DNA of 64,000 bases from Parasitella parasitica. Taxonomy: Eukaryota; Mucoromycota; Mucoromycetes; Mucorales; Mucoraceae. Shown here in pieces: positions 34,632 to 46,263 of the stretch. The translations under genes were made by a program, and so were the position numbers. A model generated the notes under the pieces. That model saw only the letters and a list, made by a program, of their open reading frames with translations. It ran no database searches and was not told the DNA's origin. The stretch is taken from the NCBI GenBank assembly GCA_025201805.1, contig MU619297.1, positions 57,724-121,723 on the forward strand. The letters run 5' to 3'. Each line of letters starts with the position of its first letter. Position 1 is the stretch's first letter.

Positions 34632-36651
34632 CTACATGACATGAGTAAGGGTCCTAAATCTTTTCTGTACAGGATAATTCTTTGAAGAGCCTTCTTGATT
34701 ATTAGAAGATCTCTTCCTTCTACGACAACGATCAGCCTCATTCGTATCATCCTCGTCATCTTCATCATCAATTTCAATCAAATCATCCATGATAAGACTG
34801 GCTTCTCCAAAGAGTTCGTTTTCCGATATAAGAACATCTCTAAAAACATACAGTTTATCTTGATTAGGATGTTGATTCAAAGCTTCTTTGATAGTATAAT
34901 CGATGCGTAATTCCTTTTGAGTTTAACAAGAAATAAATAATATGCGTTGCCGTTCATTTGTCTGTAGTCCGGTTACCTCAAAACTCTTGATATGCACATC
35001 GCAAATAGGACAATGCCACAATTTGATATCAGCATGTTGGTTAAAAAATGAAGCAGCATCAAAACAACTGCGATGTCGGCAGTGTAGGCTCTTGATAGGA
35101 TGTTGAATTCTTCTTCCTGTATTGAAATCAATTAATGACACTGCCTCATTCAGCTCGCTTTCGTCATATTCTTCTTCGCTGGAGTTTTCAGTCGAAGCTG
35201 AAAGCAATGTATTACTTTGACATGTCATGAATATGGTTTCTGCATTCACTAATTTAGCTTCCGCTCCTTCTGCTCGATGATACTGTTTCAACAAATGAAT
35301 TATCATCTGCTGTGTGTCTAAAGGAAATGTACTTTTTCGAATAGACCGACTTATACATTCGGTTGTCGCTTGAAGATAAAGTTCACACACTAGCTATGTT
35401 TTCCCACGTATCAGTCATCTTATATCTTTGATTATGCTTCCTTCAATTATTAGAGCTTACCTCGCTTGTAGACTTTTTAAATACTGCAGATATTGAAATA
35501 TGACTGATATTATATTCTTCGTTGTCATGAAGTTCAACTTCAAGTTTTATCACTCTTTCAGGCGGCCCTGGCTTTAATTTGGACTTTTGTTCACCAGAAT
35601 TCATTACGTTATGATCAGTTACTGACGGCGGAGTCTTTGTTGTCATGGGTACGGATATTTTGTCACTTGCTTTCGTCTTTTTGCCACTGCTATTTGATGG
35701 CAGTGCACTTATAGAAGTAGCACAGTTTTCCTGTGAATGTGTATTTAGTTTTTTCGCCTTTCTTGATGGTCGTGCGAAGCATTTCTTCAATTCCTCGGTT
35801 ACATCAACATGCATGAATCCTTCTGAAACGACCCTCTACATCCAAAAAATGTTTTGAACACACAAATCAACCAGCATAACGATAAAAAATTTACTTCTTT
35901 TTTCGTTGTCCATATTTCCTCAAAGTTTAACCGAAGGGATTTGCATTGAGGTTTGATCAAAGTTCGAGTAGAGTTCCAAAAATATAAGTGGTATTCAATG
36001 CCATCTGTAGCCTTGTCGTTATGAGCTACTCGTATTCGTTCTAGGGATTTTTTGATTGCAGGGACAGACATATCAATTGAAGATGTAATTTTATGTTCTT
36101 CTTGCCAACTAACATCTACTCGATAGATTTCATCCAATCTGTCATAAACTTCCGTTGTGGGTACATAGTCATATGCCAGTGGACTGATTTGTCCAAGTTC
36201 TTTTTCTCGGCTAGAATAAAATTAATGAAACCATTAATTTGGTAAGCAAACGGCTCACATCTTACCATTCTCGGTATTCAGTATAAGCTAGGTTCTTAGC
36301 TTTGCATGCTGGGTAACCTGGATAGATTGTATTTAATAGATATTCAGCCAACTGATGCGTTTGTAATGCTTCAATGATAGGTTCTCTGCGATGAGTTAAG
36401 TGATGATCGAACAAATAAGAGTAAATAGCCTCTAGCTTTCTTTTTCGAAGCCGAAATAGATTAATTGGGATCTATCCAATATTCATGAGTATGCTTTTAT
36501 TGCCAATTGGCACTTGTCTTACAAGTCCTTGATCGGTAACATTTTTCATCAACTTATTCCCCGCCAAATGTCCTAATTCTTGAGATTGTTCTATGGTTAA
36601 AATGTTCGGCTTTTGTCGCTGTTTTCTTCGTTTATACAATGTGAAATTCAT
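34632..36651 (-). CDS. PIAS/Siz-type SUMO E3 ligase (PINIT + SP-RING)
   Basis: Six exons (36651-36523, 36471-36266, 36210-35895, 35835-35461, 35393-34977, 34913-34632) give 574 aa, phases consistent. The middle (about residues 125-300: EYHLYFWNST, PQCKSLRLNFEEIW) fits a PINIT domain. Residues about 425-481 form an SP-RING: LIDFNTGRRIQHPIKSLHC, CRHRSCFDAASFF and LWHCPICD hold the zinc ligands Cys-x-His...Cys-x2-Cys. ELRIDY follows, then an acidic DDEDDEDD stretch that may be a SUMO-interacting tail, and a basic RRRKR cluster, a likely nuclear signal. It should transfer SUMO to nuclear targets. No clear SAP motif is recognisable at the N-terminus. The M20 gene follows 143 bp downstream on the same strand. 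Confidence 0.92.
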
Positions 36652-36706
36652 ATATATTTTGAAACTTATTTTTGGAGAATAAAAGAGAGATCTATTGAAA
36701 GTTCAA

Positions 36707-36716
36707 NNNNNNNNNN
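36707..36716. other. Assembly gap (10 N)
   Basis: Ten N lie 55 bp upstream of the SUMO ligase start codon and 38 bp from the end of the MITE; gene promoter sequence may be missing here. Confidence 0.95.
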
Positions 36717-36754
36717 AAAAAAAGAAAAAAGAAACATTCTCACTATAGTGTCTA

Positions 36755-37235
36755 CGGTTTAGCCACTGAAAGAAAATCGTAGTTTAGATTTAATTGACGA
36801 TTGCCACAATGTTGCATAGTATTCAAAAAAATACTCACTTACATTTGCCCAGCATCCCATTCCGAGAACTATTCGCAATAACGTATCATGTAGTGGTATA
36901 ACGAAGCTGTGATAGAAGTCTTAGGAAACCCTTTCATAGAACATCAGGCAAATAACTCTCAGAAAAACAGCGTTAAAAGCAACTAACCTTTTGGAATCTT
37001 TTCACTGGCCATTGAATGTTACATGAAACATTGGTTTCCTTGAACGAGAAGAGGTAGGAAGAGAATAAGCAGTGTAGAGAGGCCAATAGAACCAAAAAAA
37101 TATTTCTACGCTCAAGGAACATCAAAAAGACAGTTCTCAGAATGAGATGCTGGGAAAACGTAAGTGAGTATTTTTCTTTATCCCATGCAACACTGTGGCA
37201 ATCGTAAGTCAAATTTTCTTTCAATGGCTAAACCG
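36755..37235. mobile_element. Fold-back MITE with about 130-bp inverted repeats
   Basis: The left arm from 36755 (CGGTTTAGCCACTGAAAG...) is matched by the reverse complement of the right arm ending at 37235. Similarity continues for about 130 bp, with mismatches and small indels (through ACGATTGCCACA, AATACTCACTTAC and CCCAGCAT). Both ends abut TA (36753-36754, 37236-37237), consistent with a TA target duplication and a Tc1/mariner-type parent. The inner 220 bp carry no transposase. It sits just upstream of the SUMO ligase gene. Confidence 0.85.
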
Positions 37236-37310
37236 TACCAAGCAAATTATGCAAATCAACTGAATGTGCCTTTTTGTCAAACTTGACATGAAACTCCGTT
37301 TGATCTACAG

Positions 37311-37603
37311 TCTTTAGATTTCGATCCGCAATACATAAAGTGGAAGGTAATGCGATGAAATGAAATGTTATATATATCTAATAAAGATAATAAGATAAAA
37401 AAATTACATGATCAGAATCTACGATAAAAATTTCTTATTAAACATGTATTGCAGATTTACTAGGGTTTTGTACAAGATGTGCCACAGAACATCAAATTAG
37501 AGGTTTATCATCCAAGAAGCTGCCATGGCAGAATGAGCATTCATTCTCAACTACACCAAAAATTGTAGACACAGGTGAAGGTCATTATGATATTACTCAA
37601 TAA
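37311..37603 (+). CDS. Possible 3' exons of a small unrecognised gene
   Basis: Two phase-compatible exons can be drawn: 37311-37346 (after a CTACAG acceptor) and 37455-37603, separated by a 108-nt intron, ending TAA. The encoded text (FRFRSAIHKVEDLLG, then CTRCATEHQIRGL, SSKKLPWQNEHSFST) has one CxxC pair. No start exon was found; the MITE at 36755-37235 lies where it might have been. No family is recognised and it may not be a gene. Confidence 0.25.
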
Positions 37604-38052
37604 AACTTTATTATCAAATGTTTAGCAATATCCTACCAAATAGCCATGGCTACAACTGCACTCATCATGACTCACAATCCAGACTTTGATGCAAATTATT
37701 CTTGTGATGAATAAAAAAAAGTGTTAAATATCTTTTAGGAGTTCAAATTGCATGAATCATCATTGCATATGATAATAATAGGATATCAAACTGTTGGTGG
37801 AATGGTTGATTACGGAGCCGATGACTAGACCATTTAAGAAAAGCTAAATTGAAAGTGCGGGTTACACCTTGCCCCTGCCAGAAATGTGAATGGAAGAGTT
37901 TTCCGGGGTGAATAAAGTTTTTTCCTTCGCTAGTAGCAATTGATTGGTCCAATCCTATAGCATTTGCCTATAAATACAGGTTAGATTCTGTAAAATGTTG
38001 AAAAGGACTCTCTTTGTTTCTCATAACCGTATAAGCATACACACGACATACC
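37604..38052. other. Intergenic DNA before the PRELI gene
   Basis: No domain-bearing frame. A TATAAATA-like element at about 37970 lies 80 bp upstream of the PRELI start codon and is a plausible promoter. Confidence 0.45.
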
Positions 38053-38747
38053 ATGAAATTTATCAAATCTGTGCACACTTTTGATTACGAATGGAGTTTG
38101 GTATCCGCTGCTCAATGGCAAAAATACCCTAATGATCACTGCCCTCACGTTCAACATGTTGATGTGTTGAACAGAACGGTAGACCCTGAAACAGGCATCC
38201 TTACAACTGAAAGACTTATTACAGTTAAACAAAATGTCCCAAGGCTTCTTCTAAAGGTAGATAATATTTAATTCAAATGGAACAGTTTTCTTCTCATTAT
38301 TCCATGTTACTCAAATCTTAGTTTTAGATTATGGGTGCCGAGGAGACGCAATATGTCAGGGAAATCTCTACAATTGATCCTAAAGCAAAAACATTCTCTT
38401 TGACCAGCCAAAATCTTTCTTTATGTAACATTATGAAGTGCAATGAAGAAATTTCTTATACCGTCTCACCTGAAGACCCTGAAAAGTAAGTTGCAGAAAA
38501 TAGTGAAAAGAAAATAGTTATTTAGCTGCGGTTTTATAGAACACAATTTACACAACAAGCAACCATGTCAGTAGGGAGCTTTCTTTCTCGATGGGAGAGT
38601 ACAATTGAGGATTTTTCCATCAAAAGATTTCAACAGAATGCTCAAGTCGGTAGAGAAGGATTTTTGAATGTGTTGGAAAGATTCGTAGTAATGGCAGAAG
38701 CTGCTAAACAGGGGCCCAGTGCCACAAATCCAGCACCAGGGAACTAA
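38053..38747 (+). CDS. PRELI/MSF1-domain intermembrane-space lipid transfer protein (Ups2/3, SLMO type)
   Basis: Three exons (38053-38256, 38328-38485, 38540-38747) give 189 aa, the usual size for the family. The start MKFIKSVHTFDYEW and the pattern QKYPN...VQHVDVLNRTVDP fit the PRELI/MSF1 fold, and ETQYVREISTIDP and SPEDPEKTQFTQQA follow the PRELID3/slowmo branch. Family members shuttle phosphatidylserine or phosphatidic acid between mitochondrial membranes together with the small Tim-like protein Mdm35. There is no presequence, as normal for this import route. The first intron contains two neighbouring AG sites; the GTTTTAG acceptor restores the conserved Ile-Met-Gly and was chosen for that. 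Confidence 0.92.
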
Positions 38748-40344
38748 ACAAGAAGCATCTCTGTGACAATTTGCTTATCGCTTTGTACCTAATGCCCTGA
38801 AAGTTATTTATTTGTACAGCCAAATCGAAGTTCCTTGATTTAATATTTGTTAATTCCAAACGTTTTAAGCATTTTTTATTTGGGTGTCTCGAGTCAACGA
38901 CTTTACATTTATGTCTTCAATTTCCTGTGTCACTTTGCTTTAGAAACACGAATTAACTGATAGTTTTCAGAGAATGAACCTCGCGTAACAAACTACCGTT
39001 ATCTGAAAGATAGAAATAAAATATAGGATTCGAAAGCCTACTTGAAAAGAGATATTCATGACTATTACATTACACTAAATGTGTTTGCTTCTTGCTGCCA
39101 ACATCATAACTATCTTTTGGAAAAGTAAAGCGATGCTTGAAAAGTTTCCATTGAAATAATTTAGCTATTTTTTTATTCGCTCCATCATGCAGTTTTATAA
39201 AATGTGCTTGGTATCATTATAATTTTCAGGTTGTGCTATATATAGGCATACAGCTATTCTGTCAAAAAAAGTAAGTTAGTAAAAACTGTTATGGTTTTCA
39301 AGAGGAACTAGAACGGTTTTAGTCATTTTTAAAAGAACTATCCTGAAAGAAAATCTTCAAAATAGATTTTTCCGTTCTCAATAGCGCACATTAAAGCAAA
39401 CCGGAAAATTAGTCAAAATAAATCCACTTGTTAAAGTAAAGCACTTTTGTCAGGAAGTGCTATGTTTTGAATGATCTCATACGTTTGAGAATTTTTCTGG
39501 TAAGCGATTTCTTTAATCATGATTATGCCAAGTTTACAGATACAGATGGGGTGGCGCCACTGACCGGGCGTTGTTAGCTGAAAAGTATAAGAAATTTACA
39601 TTGAAACTGGGTAACTTAGGATGAAGACCTATTCCATCTTCAGAGAATATCCCGAGAAGAAATGACTTGAATAGCCTCTATTATTTTCTGGATTTGAATA
39701 CTCCCATGTATAATGGTAACAGATAATGCATGAATCAAAATTTTATACTGTTTACTGCATGCTGGGTCTTGTTACATTCGATATATACTTGATTTGTATG
39801 TGTGTTTACACATAGTATGTATAAATTTGAAATGTATTCTGTCAAAATATTTTTCGTCTTAGCGCATATGGAAGGTTGTTGTGTGAAAATATACCCTTTT
39901 GCGCTTATTTATATCACGTTTCGTACAAAAAAAGAGTGCTTTCATATTAAAACAGGATTATTGACATCAATAGGAATTGTTATGTACAATGTTACAGAAG
40001 TAACTCCGAGAGAAACCAGTTACAAAAGCAACCAAACAGAAGAGAAGAAAATAGGTCTTTCAGGGGATAATGTATTTCTTATTCGCATAAGAAAACTCCT
40101 CGTTAGATACATAGGCATGTGTATTATGAAATTAATCATCACCAAGCAAAAAAGAAATATCATCAGCTGTGGCTATCACCCCTTAAATAAGCCTTACATA
40201 CACAAAAAGAAAAAATAAACCTGAGCCCATGCATGAAGTTGTACAAAATTCATGAAACAATGACGATACACTTTACATTTTCTTGCTCAACTTTTATTTT
40301 CATTACATCTCTTTCCCCTTTTTAAAATTTTTCATATACATAAT
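38748..40344. other. Intergenic DNA
   Basis: About 1.6 kb without a supportable gene. The frame at 39802-40218 is long enough (138 codons) to notice, but it has no domain, a Lys/Ile-rich composition typical of AT-rich chance frames, and no splice support. Confidence 0.45.
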
Positions 40345-42279
40345 ATGATGATGAGTACAGCAACAAAAGCTTCACAACAAAAGCAAGCACAGAGACAGAA
40401 AAAACAGCAGCAACAAAATGATAAGTTATTAAATAGTTCATCACCAATCTGGTTAATAAGCTGGTTTTCACACCTAACCAAATCAAATGTGAAATCTTCC
40501 TCATCATCTTCGAATTCTTCTTTATCGACTACATCCAGCGTTGCTCTACCATGGAAAAAAATTCATAAATCATCACCTTCGTCTTCTGTTGTAGTAACTG
40601 ACCCTATTAATGTGCCTACAATCAAATATACCCCGTCGTCTCAAAATGCAAGCAAACCAGAAAAAAGACTTTCTATGCATCAACAAGATCAGCACCGCCC
40701 AAGTATCACTATCTCCTTAACACCATCGATTGTATCATCAGAAAGAAGAAATTCTCAGCAAACAACAAGTAGTTCAATAACTACATCCGATGATCAATAT
40801 TCGACCACAGCCGCGTCATATTATCAACGTCGTGATAGCTCAGAGAGATCTATTTTATCTGAATTATGGTCCAAAGCAAGAAGAAGACATCCTAATTATC
40901 CTCGTTTTCATTGGCCTCATCGACACGCACAAAGCTTAGGTAGTAGCCCTCAACAACCGCCACCTTGTATGCGTGTTCAACCCCCATCAACAGATGATTC
41001 AACATCAGGAGCAGCGGCAGCAGCAGCAGCGGCAGCAGCTGCAACCTCATGTCCATCGTCTTATCGCCATCAGCAGTATTTTCCAAGACATCACAAAAGA
41101 CATTCTATAAGCTCCCTTATGACATCCGCTGATAATACGCCCTCTGGATCAAGACCTAATTCAGTCATCATTTCTCAACCAACTTCACCAAACTTTGCGG
41201 CTCTATTAGCCAAAAAACAAAATGTAGATGATGATGTCGATAACTATTATTTGGCGGATGAAGATAATTGCTCTTGTAGTGTAATAAAAAAAGAACGTTG
41301 GTTGATAAAGCACGAATTAATCAAACTAGCTCTGGATGGGTAATTTATTCATTTTGTAACGGAATTCATGCAAAAATTAACGTATTTATTTTTAGGCTAT
41401 TTTCCATTCCTGAAATGGTTACACTATCACCGTCTATTGAAAAGCATGTGTTGCAAGTAGGGTAAGAAATTAACATATGATAATCTATACTATATATTAA
41501 TACATGTTACAGTTGTGGCGATGCTGCATGGAGTATAGACGTAGCTATCCAGTATCCCAAATGGATGGTTGTCGGTCTAGACAGTGGAGACGGAGCTGGC
41601 GGTGTGAATGGTTTATCGTTTAAAAGAAGTATACCCAGGAACTTCAAATTTATACGACGATATTCAATCTTGCAAGGTTTAAAGAGCTTACCTGATAACT
41701 CGTTTGATTTTATTGCTTTACGACAATTGCTGCTAGGATATACATTCGAACAATATCAAATGTTGATATTTGAATGTTTGAGAGTTTGTAAACCAGGCGG
41801 ATATATTGAAGTGATGGAAATGGACATGCGAATTTACCATCAGCGGGTTTTGTCGCTATCTGTAACGCAGTTACTGAATAACGAAGGTTTGTTTGATCTT
41901 GATAAGTAACCATGGCAACAAAAAAACTTATTCTGAGTTTACAATTTGTGTAGTGATCGGCGTAATTGAATCTCAGTCGTTGGACCCAAGATTAGCTCGA
42001 AGATTGCAAGATTTAGTGATTGATCAAGACGAAACTCATCTCATCGAAGCTAAATACATTTCATTGCCATTGGGAGTTTGGGGAGGTCGATTGGGAGTCA
42101 TGTTTCGTGATGATATTCATGCTTTAATCGAGTCTTATCAGCCTGAAATTGCTGATTTGAGCCAAAAACAAACCAGATCAGAAAATGAATTAGAGTATAA
42201 AATCGAGATTATGGATCATGAATTAGATTCTAACCGAGCATTTATGAATCTACATTTGATGGTCATTCAGAAGGCATGA
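40345..42279 (+). CDS. SAM-dependent methyltransferase with long disordered N-terminus
   Basis: Four exons (40345-41339, 41396-41461, 41513-41886, 41954-42279) give 586 aa. The first 310 residues are Ser/Gln/His-rich and probably disordered, with a run of about 12 Ala. The class I methyltransferase domain starts near residue 345: VLQVGCGDAAWSIDVA (motif I, SAM-binding Gly loop), VVGLD (acidic end of beta 2), SFDFIALRQLLLG and CKPGGYIEVMEMD (motif III/post-III). LDPRLARRLQDL and LPLGVWGG in the C-terminal part match fungal LaeA-like and UMTA-type proteins. The substrate cannot be read from sequence. The third intron uses a weak GTTTGT donor, needed to keep frame. Tim10 follows 115 bp downstream. 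Confidence 0.88.
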
Positions 42280-42394
42280 AATAAAAAATAAAAGTGGCAA
42301 TGTGACGGGTCTAAAAATCCCAATTGTACCCCTTGCCAATCACCCAGCAAAACATCATTTTCTTTCTTTTTTAAAGATTTGCGAAAAACACAAA

Positions 42395-42720
42395 ATGTCA
42401 TTCTTTGGTAGTGGGAATCTTCAACAAAACCAACAAACTATTAACCCTCAAAACATTGCACTCGCTGAGCAAGAACTCGAGATGGTAACTGACTTATTCA
42501 ACAGGTAAAACTGACTAAAATTCTACATCAGAATATTATATATAAACATTTTAACATGTGTAGAATTGCTGATTCGTGTCATAAGAAATGCATTTCAACC
42601 AACTACGAGCAATCTGATTTAAGTCAAGGTGAGGCTGTCTGTATCGATCGTTGCGTGGCTAAATTCATCGACGTCAATACCAAAGTTGGTGAAAAAATGC
42701 AACAGATGAGTGGTCAATAG
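42395..42720 (+). CDS. TIM10: Mitochondrial small Tim chaperone Tim10
   Basis: Two exons (42395-42504, 42564-42720) encode 88 aa. Twin CX3C motifs, CHKKC and CIDRC, are separated by 16 residues; they form the two disulphides of the small Tim fold. The helix before the first motif (ALAEQELEMVTDLFNRIADS) and the tail VGEKMQQ fit Tim10. Tim9-Tim10 hexamers escort hydrophobic precursors through the intermembrane space to TIM22 and SAM. The ATG at 42395 is chosen over an in-frame upstream start because the protein then has normal length. The protein is imported through the Mia40 route and has no presequence. Confidence 0.95.
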
Positions 42721-43159
42721 ATGACATCAATGTTACCGTATAGCAATATTTTTGACAAGTATCCATCGCTTTTAAATAGCTGTATATATTGAGAAGACAT
42801 AAATAAAAGTTAGATATTCTGAGAGTGCGCTCTACTTTGTTTTAATTGAAATTGAAATATTTCTAATTTCTTCTTAATTTTCATTTCTATCTTATTTGTA
42901 TGCTTTCATTCAAACACAAACATGGCAAACGTATGATGACATGTATTTGAGCTTTTAAGGGGACATGGATTATCCTGTTTATTTTTTTGATAAATGAGAA
43001 TGTTCTGTAACGTTCGACAGACCCAAGAAAGGTACAAATGTTCTTAAATGTTCTCTCAGACTTTTCTTTTTGCTGTGAGGAATATAAAAAGAACTCGAAT
43101 CTCGGAGTTTCTAAGCTTCTTTTTTCATCAAAGTTTATTCAATAAAGTAGGCAAAAACT
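42721..43159. other. Intergenic DNA with promoter-like TATA
   Basis: Holds a polyadenylation-like AATAAA near 42800 after Tim10 and a TATAAAAAG-type element at about 43083, about 75 bp before the next start codon. Nothing else is seen. Confidence 0.5.
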
Positions 43160-43693
43160 ATGTTGGCCTCATCCTTTATGCCTTCTTCTCTTACACCAAT
43201 GTCGTCTACGCTATCAAACAATGATCGCAATTTCATAGAATTTACTCGCTGTTTATACAAAGCCAAATCAGTTGTATTGGAATTACAAGAGTTTAGTAGA
43301 ACAGTTGGTCCAACATTGTGCTTACCTCCATGTGCACAAAAACAAACAACGGATGAGTTTATAAAGCATGTGAACTGCTATATGGGAGGCTCTTTTAGAA
43401 AATTTAGCAATATGTGCCGGGTGCTATTGATTGTATTGGCAAAACTTGAATTAAATCAGCCAGTCCGAAGAGAACGAATTGATTCATTTCGACAAGAAGT
43501 ATTAAGTGAATGGAAAAAAGCAGACAAAGTTCGACAAGATCTATTATTATTAGTACAAGACACATATCAAGTATCGAAACTGCCATCGCCACAATCAAAG
43601 GAATCACTCTCTGACTACGACGAAGATGAAGAGCCTGGTTCAGAAACTAGTTTAGAACCAACCTCATCAGAAGAATCATCCAGATCATTATAA
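43160..43693 (+). CDS. Hypothetical helical protein with acidic Ser-rich tail
   Basis: A single-exon frame of 177 aa begins at an ATG behind a TATA-like element. Predicted content: a Ser/Pro-rich first 25 residues, then a mostly helical body (FIEFTRCLYKAKSVVLELQE, DEFIKHVNCYMGGSFRKF, RQEVLSEWKKADKVRQDLLL), then a strongly acidic Ser/Glu tail (SDYDEDEEPGSE) that may be phosphorylated. No family is recognised. Codon use and the tidy 5' and 3' context suggest a real gene; it converges on the Sel1-MYND gene with only about 120 bp between stops. Confidence 0.65.
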   Translation: MLASSFMPSSLTPMSSTLSNNDRNFIEFTRCLYKAKSVVLELQEFSRTVGPTLCLPPCAQKQTTDEFIKHVNCYMGGSFRKFSNMCRVLLIVLAKLELNQPVRRERIDSFRQEVLSEWKKADKVRQDLLLLVQDTYQVSKLPSPQSKESLSDYDEDEEPGSETSLEPTSSEESSRSL

Positions 43694-43816
43694 CATTCGC
43701 ACAGACACTTTTTTCATATATACTTGTATAGATATACCACCCTTTTTCTGTAATTAATAAACGTTCTATCCTCTCTTCTATTGTGTTATTTATTATTTTT
43801 AAAAAAAAAAGGTATT

Positions 43817-45569
43817 TTACACAGTTTTGTCCTCTTGTTCTTTACAAACAGCTTTATGACCATGTTTCCAATGATTTTTCTGACATTCACGGGAACAGTA
43901 TGATACTCGTTGACACCGACCACATCGTTTGAAGCTTCCAAGCTCTTCTTCTTTCTTGTCACAGTTAATGTTGGCGCATTGACGATGCCGAATACTATCT
44001 GGCGTTGCCTCCTTAGCAAGTTGCCGGATTAATTTTTCTTGATCTTCGTTACTTAATTTCTCGAAATTCTCCATGTTTTCCTTTTCAAGGGCAACACGAG
44101 CAGCCATCTTGGCTCTCAAGATACGGACTAGATAATTATAAGCTTCCAGATCACCACGTACAAGTGCTAACTCCATATAGTTCTGAGCCTTGTCCATGTC
44201 ATAAAGACCGTAGTCTTTGGATCCAAAAATTAACCCGAGCATCATCATGGCATCGGCATCGCCATTATTAGCTGCATCCTATTTCGAAAACAATCAATAT
44301 TCTTCTATTTACACGCCAACCTCATACAGTACCTCCATTAATTCGATGCCGGTAACAATGTAGTCTTCAGGTTCGCTGCCAGGGTTTCCTGCTTCCTTGG
44401 CCAATTCAGAGTTTTTTGACATGAGCAAGTACATTCTACCAACTGTACATTCCCAACAGATTACTATGATTGTATCATGCTGTTTTTCTTTGTGCGACTT
44501 ACGTGCATTACAGGAGGCGGAGAAACCCCATTGTTTTGCTCTTTCAAAATATTCTATAGCCTTCTTGATATCTCTAAAAGAGGAAGTATCCTTGACATAA
44601 CCTTGATAAATGATGCCTAAATTGTGCGCAGAGTCGGGGTACCCTATACTTAAATAGTTAAAAGATGTCCATGGAAAAATATCCCTCTTTCTTGCCTTGT
44701 TCGTATGCTTTTTGATAATACTCGACAGCTCTTTCAATGTCCTTTTTACATCCAACTGCATTCTCCAAAAAGAAACCAAGTTTGTGACATGCCATCTAAA
44801 CATAGTTAGGTGCTAGAAAATCGAGGATCTTCTTGTCGAGATACTTACAGGATTCAAAGCATCAGCTGCTTTCTTATACCATTCATAACATAAAGCCTTT
44901 GCATTTTCTCCATCTCTTAAATTGGAGCCACCCGCTAATTTCTCCTCTTGCATGTAAATGGATCCAATCTGAACTGCAGCCATTGTATATCCCTTTTCAA
45001 ATGCACGTTCCAACAAGCGCTTGGCTCCCTCAAAGTTGGGACTGGCAGCAGGACTCATTGAAGCACGATCATTTGGCCCTGAAGGTTCACGACGAATACC
45101 GCCGTATAATAAGCTACCCAAAACGAGATCATGAATACTGCTATCTTGATCTTCTTCTAATTGAAGATCTTCGGCTGCCTTATCGATATTCATGTCAGTG
45201 CTTGATAATCTTTCTACTGCTTCATGTTGAACATTGTCAAAAAGTTTAAATTCCTCTGCCCATTGATTGTTGGCACGCTCGAGCTGGATCAAACACATGT
45301 CAGTAAAAAGTCTTGAATAATCTATAGTTAATTTTTTTTACCTTTTTGCCAACGCTATTACGCTTTTCGTATTCAGTAGCGAGCTGTTGAGCAGCTACGG
45401 GTAAAGCAGTTGGCATTTGTTTTGCAAACTCGGGGTCGGTCTCATTGTACAAGGCAACCAACAAACGAGACTGTTGCTCAGTCATCCCCAAGAAGGCAGG
45501 AACTTGTAGAGGTTCACCATTAATTACACCATCGTGTGTGTGTTCTTCGTTCGTTGGTTCAGCAGACAT
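43817..45569 (-). CDS. Sel1-repeat protein with C-terminal MYND zinc finger
   Basis: Six exons (45569-45342, 45283-44849, 44795-44696, 44643-44503, 44442-44333, 44278-43817) give 491 aa. Sel1-like repeats appear in the middle (YKKAADALNP, MACHKLGFFLENAVGC, AYEQGYPDSAHNLGIIYQ, AIEYFERAKQWG). The C-terminal MYND finger has Cys/His spacing ending in CGRCQRVSYCSRECQKNHWK and HKAVC. MYND fingers bind proline-rich peptides, so this is probably an adaptor. The third intron starts with GC (GCAAGA) rather than GT; using it is the only way to restore EQGYPDSAHNLG. No SET domain is present. Confidence 0.9.
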
Positions 45570-46263
45570 ATCCAGTTGAATTTTGGGTCAAGTGAAAAAC
45601 AATTGTCTGCAATTTGCTTTTGCTTCTCGAGGAAAAAATACAGAAATTTGATGTGGCTTGTAGAGAGCAACAGTTCATTAGAAAAAGGGGAATCAAAATA
45701 ATCAAGCACAACTTGTGGCTTTTGAGCAATAATGCCCAATCTAATCATCTAATGTTGTAATATAGCATCTGTTGAGAAAATATCGTTGAAATAAAAACTA
45801 TCTGCGTTCTGCTTTTTCAATTTTATTTTAAATTATGAGTTCTTGAGGTGTTAGGGCTACATAACAAAAAAAAAATGAGAAAAGAAGTGAACAGTTAACA
45901 AGTATTTGATGCGGTGGTACAAGCATTGAAGATCACTATGGATCAAAATCATGTCCACTTGCAATGTGAACAAACATCAGACAAGTATAATAGAGCTGCT
46001 CGCTATTCTGTTCCAATTCTTAATTTTATTTAATAAACAAATGCCTGGTTCCCAAAAAAACTAAATTTCTCTTGTAATCAGAAATATAGTGGTTGGGTTA
46101 CCGAACTGGAATTCCTGTTTGATAGCCCAAACTCGGAAATTGATATAAGACTGAGTTACGATCCCTATAAACCATGCTCAACGGGGGCAGTAATTCAATT
46201 TATTCCTTCAGCTCGATTATAGTTTACTACGGCGATTAACATTGCAGATCACGCTTTAAGCGG
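45570..46263. other. Intergenic DNA
   Basis: Promoter side of the Sel1-MYND gene, then AT-rich DNA with no supported gene. Confidence 0.4.

Noticed and set aside
39802-40218. 138-codon plus-strand open frame
   Set aside because: Lys/Ile/Tyr-rich composition typical of chance frames in AT-rich DNA; no domain, promoter or splice context.
42302-42394. Upstream in-frame extension of Tim10
   Set aside because: It would add 31 residues unlike any small Tim; the internal ATG at 42395 gives the normal length.
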